From: a bacterium
GTDB taxonomy: Bacteria > Myxococcota_A > UBA9042
Assembly: GCA_030425545.1 (NCBI GenBank)
Contig: JAUIAC010000006.1
Location: forward strand, 1-54,943
Direction of reading: 5' to 3'
Length of the DNA: 54,943 nt
This document shows positions 1 to 8,200 of the stretch, piece by piece. The translations under genes were made by a program, and so were the position numbers. How positions within the stretch are numbered: position 1 is the stretch's first letter; each line of letters starts with the position of its first letter. The notes beneath the pieces are model-generated. The model was not told the origin of the DNA, did no database searches, and worked only from the letters and a program-made list of their open reading frames with translations.

Positions 1-1199
1 CGAGCCAGCCCAGACTGCGCGAGCTCGACGCACTGACGCGCCAGCGAGCGCAGGCTCCACGACCCCACCTGTCCGTCCAGCCCGTCGCGGCACGCGGCCG
101 CTCGTAGCGCAGCGCGGTCCACGCTGCGGTCGCCGTCGCGCAGGAGCGCCATCAGCTCGGCGCGGCTCGTGGGATCCTGCAGCAGGCCCACCGACAGCGC
201 CGGCAGCGCTGGGAGCAGCTCCGGCGGGACGCAGTCTGCGGCCCGGATCTCGACGTAGCGCTTGAGCCGAACGTCGGGAAAGAGCGTCGACAGGTGGGTG
301 ATCCAGTCGTCCAGCACCGCGCCACGGCCTCGGTCCCCCTCCGACAGGAACTGGCGAAAGGTGAGCCCACGCCGCTCGGGTGAGAGGTAGGCCTTCGAGC
401 CGTCGGCCTGGACGTGGCGGACGAAGTACATCGGCACGTCGGCGGCCCACTCGACATAGTCGCGCACGGTCGCGCCCGGGTCGAAGGCTACGGCCCCCAG
501 GTCGCAGCGGGCGGCGTCGACATCGAGCCACACGTCGGCCCGCGCAGACGCCAGCCCCGTGTCGTGACCGAAGCGAAAGGGGGAGTTGGCGAAGAGCGCG
601 ATGATCACCGGCGTGGCGAGGAACCCGGCGCGCAGCAGAGACATGGCGTCCGTGCCGCTGTGGAAGTCGAGGTTCGACTGCACAGTGCACGTCAGGTGCA
701 TCATCTGCAGCCCCTTGGCCCCGACCTCCGGCATCCACGCCCGCATGATGTTGTAGCGGGCCTTGGGCATGTGAGGCTCGTCGCCAAGCCGGGTCTCAGG
801 GTTCATGCCGACGTAGGCCGAGCGGACGCCCCAGGGTTCCAGCACCGCGTCGAGCTCCGCCAGGTGGCTGTCGAGCTCTGCCTTCATGGCCGTGACGCTG
901 GCGAGCGGGGCACCGCTGAGCTCGAACTGCCCGGCGGGCTCCAGCGTGATCGAGGCGCCGTCGCGCAGCAACGCGATCGGCAGCCCGCGCTCGAGCTCGG
1001 GCTGCCAGCCGAAGCGGTCGCGCAGCCCCTGCAGCACCTGGTGAATGCCGGGTTCGCCGTCCCACGGCAGCGGCTTGCCGTCGGCTCCGACCAGGATCCG
1101 CTCGTATTCGGTGCCGACCCGGAACTGAGCCCGCGGCTTGGCGCCGGCCAGGATCCACGCCTCGCAAGGGCCGAGGTCTGCGACAGTGGGTGAAGCCAT
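1..1199 (-). CDS. gshA: Glutamate-cysteine ligase, plant/GCS2 type (3' end outside window)
   Basis: This enzyme makes gamma-glutamylcysteine from glutamate, cysteine and ATP, the first step of glutathione synthesis in the cytoplasm. The frame is open from the ATG at 1199 to the left edge of the window, giving about 399 residues without a stop, so the C-terminus is missing. The N-terminus carries FRVGTEYER (residues 26-34), matching the conserved GTE(H/Y)E substrate/metal site of this family. A stretch near residues 168-210 reads TCTVQSNLDF...LFANSPFRFG, the hallmark of plant-type ligases, and YVEIRAADCVPP follows in the C-terminal half. It is probably co-directional with the membrane protein upstream, only 7 bases away. 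Assignment is firm; the start rests on the first ATG. Confidence 0.9.
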   Translation of the reverse strand, partial: MASPTVADLGPCEAWILAGAKPRAQFRVGTEYERILVGADGKPLPWDGEPGIHQVLQGLRDRFGWQPELERGLPIALLRDGASITLEPAGQFELSGAPLASVTAMKAELDSHLAELDAVLEPWGVRSAYVGMNPETRLGDEPHMPKARYNIMRAWMPEVGAKGLQMMHLTCTVQSNLDFHSGTDAMSLLRAGFLATPVIIALFANSPFRFGHDTGLASARADVWLDVDAARCDLGAVAFDPGATVRDYVEWAADVPMYFVRHVQADGSKAYLSPERRGLTFRQFLSEGDRGRGAVLDDWITHLSTLFPDVRLKRYVEIRAADCVPPELLPALPALSVGLLQDPTSRAELMALLRDGDRSVDRAALRAAACRDGLDGQVGSWSLRSLARQCVELAQSGLA

Positions 1200-1206
1200 G
1201 GAGCCC

Positions 1207-2739
1207 TCAGTCATAGTAGAACCACTCCATGCGCCCAAAGGTCACAGCGCCGAAGAGCTGAACGACCATCCCAAGCACGATCAAGGCCTTGACCTTGCGC
1301 GAGAGGTGGCCGACCCGGAGCGCGAACACGCCCATCAACGCGGGCCAGAAGTCGAGCGCGAAGCGGTAGCCGAACTGCTGCCAGCCGTCGTTCTGGTAGA
1401 GCAGGGCCGGCGCAGCGACACAGCCCACCGCGATGGCGAGGTTGCGCACCAGGCTGGCCCGACGCCGCTCGAGGTCGGGCTCTGGCGCCGTCTCGGTGGG
1501 GTGCTGCGTGCGCCCGCCAAAGAGGGCGAAGAGCGCTGGCGTGCAGGCCAGGATGCCGAGCCCGTGACGGGTGATGTGCACGTAGGGCGCCTGGGCAGAC
1601 AGACGGGGCAGGTTGGTGAGCGCGGCGCTCAGGTTGTGGTTGAGGAAGATGAAGTTGAACAGGCCGTGGTCGCGCGTGGGCGCCCGGGTGCCTTCAAGGA
1701 GGTAGAAATGACCAAACTCCAGGGGGTTCTGCCAGCGGGCCCAGTTGAACCACGCCAAGGCCAGGCCCACCAGCGCGGCCGGCAGCGCGAAGAGGGCGAT
1801 TTTGCGTGCGGCCCGTAGGGCACCCACTCGGCCCTCACCACCGAGCCATCGCCCACCCTCGAAGAGGGCCTCCAGGGGGAAGAAGACCGACGCGAAGAGC
1901 AGCGGCGTGCGGGTGGCCACCCCCAGGCCCAGCAGCAGCCCGGCCAGCAGGGGACGGCGCGCGCCCTGGGCCGCCAGCAGGAAGAGGAAGTGGACCGTCA
2001 CGCCCATGGTCAGCGCCGTGAACCATACCGCTCCGCGGATCGCGCAGTACCAGGAGACGGTCCCGAAGGCGAACATGGCCACCAGCCACAGCCGGTCGCG
2101 AGCGCTGTGACGGAGCAAGCCCTGACCGTGGAGCCGGTTGAGCCAGTAGAGGAGGAGCATCGCCGACGCGGCGCCGAAGAGCAGGGTGAGCACGACGTCG
2201 TTGGTGTTGAAGCCGAACACCGCGACGAAGGGCATCATCACCACAGCGGGGAAGGGCGGGAAGCTGACCTTGTACTCGACGCGGTCGCAGCGGGCCCACT
2301 TCCGCTTGGGGTCGCAGCCGCGCTTCAGGTCCTTGGCCACATCGATGACCATCAGCTTGCCGTCGACGGTCCAGAACTCGTGTTTGCGGGGCCCCTTCTC
2401 GTTCTTGTAGGGGAAGACCCCGCGGACCTCTTCGCCGCCTTTGAGCACCAAGACGCGGTAGCTGGCCCAGTCGTTCCACCCCGCCTTGCCGCCGTTGGTC
2501 GCGCGCTTGATCGCCGCCTGATAGCCAGGCGGATCCCCGGGCTGAGGCTTGCCGTTGGCGTGCCGGCGGGGGGTGTCGGTGTCGACACGGCCGTTGAGGA
2601 AGGACCACGCCAGGTCTGTGAAGTGAAAGTGGGGGCTCGGCGTGGGCAGGAAATTCCACGAGGACAGGGCGTAGACGACCGTGACCACGACGCCGACGGC
2701 GAAGATGCGCAGCCGGGCCTGTGTCGACGAAGGGTCCAT
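1207..2739 (-). CDS. Multi-pass membrane protein, GT-C glycosyltransferase-like
   Basis: The product is 510 residues, with an N-terminal membrane segment (about 10-27), a roughly 140-residue hydrophilic exported loop, and then about eight to ten hydrophobic segments from residue 160 to the C-terminus. An acidic residue in the first exported loop (HFHFTDLAW) and the overall layout recall GT-C fold glycosyl- or mannosyltransferases that use lipid-phosphate sugar donors, but I see no diagnostic motif, so the function is inferred from topology only. The gene ends 7 bases before gshA and probably shares its transcript. The ATG at 2739 is preceded by a GC-rich hairpin region shared with the divergent selenoprotein gene. 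Confidence 0.6.
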   Translation of the reverse strand: MDPSSTQARLRIFAVGVVVTVVYALSSWNFLPTPSPHFHFTDLAWSFLNGRVDTDTPRRHANGKPQPGDPPGYQAAIKRATNGGKAGWNDWASYRVLVLKGGEEVRGVFPYKNEKGPRKHEFWTVDGKLMVIDVAKDLKRGCDPKRKWARCDRVEYKVSFPPFPAVVMMPFVAVFGFNTNDVVLTLLFGAASAMLLLYWLNRLHGQGLLRHSARDRLWLVAMFAFGTVSWYCAIRGAVWFTALTMGVTVHFLFLLAAQGARRPLLAGLLLGLGVATRTPLLFASVFFPLEALFEGGRWLGGEGRVGALRAARKIALFALPAALVGLALAWFNWARWQNPLEFGHFYLLEGTRAPTRDHGLFNFIFLNHNLSAALTNLPRLSAQAPYVHITRHGLGILACTPALFALFGGRTQHPTETAPEPDLERRRASLVRNLAIAVGCVAAPALLYQNDGWQQFGYRFALDFWPALMGVFALRVGHLSRKVKALIVLGMVVQLFGAVTFGRMEWFYYD

Positions 2740-2830
2740 GGAGCTCTCGAGCCGTGGGCGAGCCGTGGCACCGGGCCGAGTCGCGCGGCGGTGCAGCAGA
2801 ATCCGGAGGCGCGGGTGCTGTGCTGCCCGG

Positions 2831-2853
2831 GCCGCCCCCTCGTTCGGGGCGGC
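2831..2853. other. GC-rich hairpin between divergent genes
   Basis: An 8-bp perfect inverted repeat, GCCGCCCC (2831-2838) and GGGGCGGC (2846-2853), with a 7-base loop. It lies in the 286-base gap between the divergent membrane-protein gene and the selenoprotein gene. There is no T tract, so it is not a standard terminator; a role in the 5' leader of the minus-strand gene is possible. Confidence 0.4.
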
Positions 2854-2940
2854 GGAAGGTATCGACCGCCCTGAGGCCGGTCAATCACACCCGGCGGCGC
2901 GGGTGGGCAGGCGCGGCGCGGCACCTGGCCGCGCGGCGGC

Positions 2941-2969
2941 TTGGCGCTGCCAGAGGGGCCCGCTATGCT
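2941..2969 (+). promoter_or_regulatory. Putative sigma-70 promoter of the selenoprotein gene
   Basis: TTGGCG (2941-2946) and TATGCT (2964-2969) are separated by exactly 17 bases; each matches consensus at 4 of 6 positions. Transcription would begin near 2976, about 50 bases before the ATG at 3026, which has GGAGA upstream as ribosome binding site. The call is based on consensus and spacing only. Confidence 0.5.
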
Positions 2970-3025
2970 CCCGGCCCCAGCCGCGAGGCTGCTCGGCCGC
3001 TCGTGGCCCCTGGAGACTCCCAACG

Positions 3026-4435
3026 ATGAACAAACGGACTCTGATCGCAGGCGTGGTCGCTGTCGCGCTCGCCGCAGGCGTGGGCGTGCTCGCGACCCGA
3101 GGGGGCCAGCAGGCCACCCAACCCAAGGTCGTCGCCGCGGCGCAGCCCAAGCTGCTGACGCTCGGCCTCGACAAGGCGCTCGAGAACCAGAAGGCGCTGT
3201 TGGCCAAGGCCGACGCGCTCGAGGCCAGCGACAAGCTGCCGCTGCCCGTGGCCCACTCAGCTGGCGCGCAGCACGTCGCTGCCATCGAGGCCGCCGAGGC
3301 GAAGGTCGTCGCGCCCTCGCCGGCCGAAGACAAGCGCAGCGTGGCGCTGTGGTTCTCCGGCAACGAGATCGGCGAGACCGACCCGTGCGGTTGAGCGCGT
3401 AACCCGCTGGGCGGTCTTGCCCGGCGATCACAGTGGATGAAGGAGCGGCGGGGCCGCTATCAGGCTGTCGCCGCGCTCGACGCGGGCGGCTGGCTGGTGT
3501 CGAACCCGCGCTTTCACGGCGACAAGCCGGGGCAGACCCGCGCGCGCGCCACAGCCTTTCTCAAAAGCTTCGCGGCGATGGGCTACATCGCGGTGAACGT
3601 GGGCGCCCACGAGCTCGTGCTGCCGCCGGCGGAGCTCGCCAAGCTGGCGAAGCGCTCGCGCGTGCAGCTCATCAGCGCCAACCTGGTGGGCAAGGACGGC
3701 AAGAAGCCGCTCTTTCAGCCCGCGGTGCTCCGCAAGGTCGGCGGGCTGAAGGTCGGCGTGTTCGGGCTGATCAGCGCCAACCCCGACGGCTACGGCCCGC
3801 TGGTGGCCAAGCGCCAGCTGAAGATCACCGACCCGGTCGCCGCCGCCCGCGCTGCGGTGGCGGTGCTGCGAAGGAACGGCGCCGACATCGTGGTGTGTCT
3901 CTCGGCCCTGCGGCGGACAGAGGTCGATCTGGTCGCGGAGAAGGTGCGCGGCGTCGACGTGATCCTCGGCTCGACGGCCATGGAGCTGTCGATGCAGCTG
4001 TCTGGGACGGGCAAGGGCTACTTCGCCGACACCTATACCAAGGGCAAGTACGTCGGCGAGCTGGTGCTCGTTCCGGGCGACGACACCAAGGCGTGGGTCG
4101 CGGCGGACCTCAAGGCCAGCCTCCGTCAGCAGGAGGCCAACCTCCGCCAGCAGGTCAGCAACCTGCAGTCGCAGCTGAAGTCCGCGTCCGAGCCGGACTC
4201 GCCGATCAAGCTCACACCCGAGTCACGCAAGGTGATGCAGCGTGAGCTGGTGCGCATGCGGGCCAAGCTGCAGCGGGTCGGGTTGGAGCTGGAGGGGGAC
4301 GCCAACGTCCCGGCCGGCGCAGGGAAGCTGCGGCTCTCCATGTCCGCGCTCGACAGCAAGATCGACGACGAGCCGCGTGTGCTGCGGGCCGTCGACGCGT
4401 ACAAGAAGCGCTTCCCCTCCAAGCCTGGGCACTGA
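3026..4435 (+). CDS. Putative selenoprotein: membrane-anchored metallophosphoesterase/5'-nucleotidase-like protein with in-frame UGA (Sec123)
   Basis: One reading frame of 470 codons holds a TGA at 3392-3394 (codon 123). Residues 1-24 form a signal anchor, so the rest is probably periplasmic. Before the TGA the protein reads GETDPCG; after it, ARNPLGGLARR. UshA-like phosphoesterase relatives have EPCGC...GGLxRR there, so the TGA replaces the second Cys and would give Cys121-Gly122-Sec123. Downstream similarity to the family continues: SANLVGKDGKK, GLKVGVFGLISAN, GADIVVCLSAL and GVDVILGS, then a coiled coil near residues 350-420. The usual metal-binding residues look replaced (LSAL for LSHL, GST for GGH, GAHE for GNHE), so phosphatase activity is doubtful and a redox role is plausible. 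A SECIS-like hairpin begins 11 bases after the TGA. Without Sec insertion translation would stop at 122 residues; an automatic annotation would show two fragments. ATG 3026 has GGAGA upstream. Confidence 0.85.
3405..3426 (+). promoter_or_regulatory. Bacterial SECIS element
   Basis: The arms CGCTGGGC (3405-3412) and GCCCGGCG (3419-3426) pair over 8 bp with one G-U pair and close a six-base loop GGTCTT (3413-3418). The first loop G is the 19th base after the TGA. E. coli fdhF has the same GGUCU loop beginning at the same distance. These loop bases are the ones SelB recognises in fdhF. The codons inside the hairpin and just after it use unusual third positions for this genome (GGT, CTT, CGA, TCA), as expected if RNA structure is under selection. 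Confidence 0.85.
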
Positions 4436-4486
4436 CGGAGCGATCGCCGTCGCCGCTGGGAGCGAGGCCGTTTGCGGTGGGACCCG

Positions 4487-5230
4487 ATGACCGATGTGTA
4501 CCTCGCGCGGCTGCGCACGTTTCTGAACAGCGGCGCGTCGGCCGAGCCAGAGGCGTCCGCCCTCGCGTCCGGCGAAGCTCCCCGAGCCGCTACCGTGGCT
4601 GCGGCGTCGCTCGACGCGGGCCTTGATTTCCTCGCCGGCGACGCGCCTGACGACTTCCTCGGCGTGACCGAAGGCACGGCTGAGCCCGGCCCGGCGCTCG
4701 CCGCGGCCGCTCCCCTGTCTGGCTCTCAGAGCCCAGCGCGCGCTGCGGCGGCGGAGGCCCTGCTCGCCGGCTTGGAGGCTGCGGCGCCCTTGCCTCTGTC
4801 CGGGGTCCTCGACGCGATCGAGACGAGCGACGGAGCGCCCGACTACGACGCGACGTGGGTCGCGCTCGCGTCTGTCGCCGCTGGGGAAGGGCAGGGCACG
4901 GCGACTCGGCACGGCCGCGTGAGTCAGCTCGTGCGTGGCGCGCTTCAGAGCGGTGCGCCCGAGCTGGGCCTCTTGGCGTGCGAGGCGGTGCGTCGGCTCT
5001 CGCTCGCCGAGCTGCAAGACGCGGTCGCCCAGCTGCTCTGTGACAGCGCGGAGGGGCTCGGGTTTCGCGGGGTCGAGCTGGTGTTGGACTGTCTCGCGGA
5101 GGTGGGCGACGGACGCTGCGTGCGCTCCATGGAGGCCGCGTTGGTGAGCGCCCGCGACGTGCTCACGGAGCACCAGGCCTGGCGCGCCCGCCATATCGTC
5201 CAGCTGATCCGACGCGACCACCGCCGCTGA
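4487..5230 (+). CDS. Hypothetical protein, Ala-rich N-terminus with HEAT-like helical C-terminal half
   Basis: The product is 247 residues and I do not recognise the family. The first 100 residues are rich in Ala, Glu and Ser and probably disordered. From about residue 100 the sequence alternates amphipathic helices with leucines in register (LLACEAVRRLSLAELQD, GVELVLDCLAEVGD), resembling HEAT or armadillo-type repeats used in protein contacts. No signal peptide, so cytoplasmic. It follows the selenoprotein gene by 51 bases in the same direction and may share its transcript. ATG 4487 is preceded by GGTGGGA; an in-frame TTG at 4472 is less likely. It ends 12 bases from the convergent lamin-tail gene. 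Confidence 0.6.
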   Translation: MTDVYLARLRTFLNSGASAEPEASALASGEAPRAATVAAASLDAGLDFLAGDAPDDFLGVTEGTAEPGPALAAAAPLSGSQSPARAAAAEALLAGLEAAAPLPLSGVLDAIETSDGAPDYDATWVALASVAAGEGQGTATRHGRVSQLVRGALQSGAPELGLLACEAVRRLSLAELQDAVAQLLCDSAEGLGFRGVELVLDCLAEVGDGRCVRSMEAALVSARDVLTEHQAWRARHIVQLIRRDHRR

Positions 5231-5242
5231 GCGCTGCGGCAG

Positions 5243-8200
5243 CTACCGCCGCACAGCCCACGGCTGGGCCTGGAACCAACGCCACACCCGCTGCTTGAGC
5301 TCACGCTGCGCCCATGGCTCACCGCGCCACGAGGGCATCTCGGCAGAGAAGGCCGGCGGCGGCGGGGCGGCCGGGCCACACGAGGCGTCATTCTCAGCGC
5401 CCGGGGTGCCCTTGTCGCCAGCGCCAAAGACCTTGCTTGCGAGGCACCAGGCGGTCCCGGCGTCATTGCCCGTCGCTGTCACGAACTTCGGTGAGAGCTG
5501 AATCGCCACGCCGGACACCTTGCCCGGCCAGCCGAACTTGCCCGCGGTGGTCTGGTACTTGACCTCGTCCACCAGCGTCCCGTCGGCCTTCAAGAGCGCG
5601 ATGCGGCCGCCGCTCGAGCTGTTCGACAGCGCGATGCTGCTGCCGTAGGCCCACGCCGCGGTGACGCCGCCGTTGACCTTGGTGTCCGCCTTGATCGCCA
5701 GCACGATGCGTCCCTTGGCCGGCACCACGACCGAGCCGCTCGCGGGCTTGATCGGCACGCCGCCCTTGTCCTTGTCCTCCAGCTGCCAGCCGGTGATGTC
5801 CACGGCCTTGTCGCCCGGGTTGGTCAGCTCCAGCCACTCGCCGCTGGCGTCGCTCGTCGCCTTCGGGTCGAAGAGGATCTCGGTGATGACCACCTCGCCG
5901 GTCTGGGCTGGGCTCACGACCTCGTAGGCGCACTTGCTGGTGCATCCGTCGCCGTCCTTGGTGTTGCCGTCGTCGCACTCCTCGCCCTTCTCCTGCTTGC
6001 CGTTGCCGCAGACCGGCGCTGGCGTCTTGGCGCAGCCCACGCTGGCGTTGCCCGGCGTGCCCTTGTCGCCCTTGCCGTAGGTCGTGGTGGCGACGCACCA
6101 GCTCGCGCCCGCGTCGTTGTCCTTGGCGTTGAGCTTGGCGGGGTCGAGGTGCCAGGCCACCCCGGCCTCTGCCGCAGGCCAGCCGGCCTTGCCGTCCGCG
6201 TAGGTCACCTGGTCGATGACCGTGCCGTCGGGGTTCATCAGCGCGACGGTGTCGCCGCCGTTGCTGAGGCCGAAGCCAGACCAGGTGCCCGACGCGAGCA
6301 GGCCACCGTTGTCCGTCTTGCTGGCGTCGCTGGCCAGCACGACATAGTCGCCCGCCGGCACGATGATGCCGCTGCCGTCGCCGTAGATGACGTGGCCCGT
6401 CACGGTCACCTCGTCGGCCAGCATGTAGCCCTCGAGGTTCACGTCGGCCGTGCCCGGGTTGTAGATCTCGATCCACTCCCCCTTGCTGTCGCTCACGGCC
6501 TTGGGGTTCGACATCAGCTCGGTGATGACCAGCGCCCCCGCTGCCAGCTTCGCCGGCTCGACCGTGCACGCCGCCGAGCAGCCGTCGCCGCCGACGGTGT
6601 TGCCGTCGTCGCAGGCCTCGTCGAGCTCCACCTTCTTGTCGCCGCAGGTCGCCTTGGGCTCCTTGGTGCACGCGTCGCCGACGCCGTCGTTGTCCGAGTC
6701 GAGCTGGTCCTTGTTGGCCTTCGTGGGGCAGTTGTCGCAGGCGTTGCCGATGCCGTCCTTGTCGCTGTCCGACTGGCTCGAGTTGGCCTTGTTCGGGCAG
6801 TTGTCGGTGGCGTCGGGGGCCTCGTCGAAGTCCTTGTCCGGCGGGCACACCGCGTTGGGCTGCCCCGGGCTCCCAAAGTCGCCGGCGCCGAAGGTCGTCT
6901 TCGACTTGCACCACGCCGCGCCCTCGTCGTTGCCGGTCGCGCTCAGCATGCTGCCGCTCAGCTGCGCGCTGTAGCCTGTCTTGAACTTGGGCCAACCGCC
7001 AGCGCCTGAGACATAGACGACCTCGTCGATGACCGTCTCGCCCCAGACCAGCTGGAGCGTACCCTTGGTGTTGGGGAGCGTCGTGCTGCTGTACCCGTAG
7101 GCCATCACCACGCCGCCGTTCTTGGTCTTGTCTGCGTTGATGCCGAGCACGGCGTAGGCCTTGGCCCCGAGCTCCACCTTCGCCGTGCCAGCGTTGATCA
7201 CGTGGACCTTGCTGCCCCGCCGGAGCTCGACGCCGTTGAGGTCGAGCGTCTTGTCGGTGGGGTTGTAGACCTCGATCCACTCGCCGACGTCGTCGTTGAC
7301 CGCGGTGGTGTCGACCATGAGCTCGGTGACCACCAGCTCGCCAGCCTTCAGAGGGGTCTCGGGGTTGCATCCGGGGCTGCAGCCGTCGCCGGGGAGCGCG
7401 TTGCCGTCGTCGCACGCCTCGCCGCCGTCCTTGACGCCGTTGCCGCAGTAGACCTTCTCGCAGGCGTCGCCGATGCCGTCGCTGTTGCCGTCCTTCTGGT
7501 CCGCGTTGCCCTTCTGCGGGCAGTTGTCGCAGGCGTCGCCGACGCCGTCCTTGTCACTGTCGTCCTGGAACTTGTTCTTCACCGAGACGCAGTTGTCGAC
7601 GCCGTCGGGGATCTTGTCGTTGTCGTCGTCGAGCGTCCAACCGGCGCACGAGGGGTTGGCCTGCCCCGGGCTGCCGAGGTCGCCGTCGCCGAAGACCGAC
7701 TGCCCCCGGCACCAATAGGTCTGCCCGTCGTTGGCCTTGGCGCTGGTCTGGGTGGGGTCGAGGCTCAGCGATACGCCCGCGCTGATCTTCCAGGTCTTGT
7801 CCCAGGCCATGGTGTCGACCACCACCAGGGAGTTGTTGTTGGTCCCGTCCTTGGCCTTGTGGAAGCTGACGAGACTGAGCGTCGTCTTCGAGTTGCCGAT
7901 GGTCAGCTTGCCGTAGGCCGCGTCCACCGGCGCGCCGCCGTTGACCTTGGGGTCGAGCTTGGCGCCGAGCACCGCGTAGCCCTTGGCCTTGACCACCACC
8001 GGCTGGAGCCCGGTGACCGGCTTCCAGAAGGGCTTGTCGGTGCCGACCTGCACGCGGAGACCGTTGATGGTCACGTCGGTGTCGCCGGGGTTGTAGACCT
8101 CGAGCCACTCGCCGTTGTCGTCGCTGACCGTGGCGGGGTTGGGCAGCACCTCCGTGATCACCAGGCTGCCCTCTGCGAGCTCCGCTTCGATCTGGCAGTA

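Noticed and set aside
3392..3394. Nonsense mutation or pseudogene reading of the TGA
   Set aside because: Downstream codon usage and family similarity stay intact for over 340 residues and the SECIS-like hairpin fits in position and loop, so recoding explains the data better than decay.
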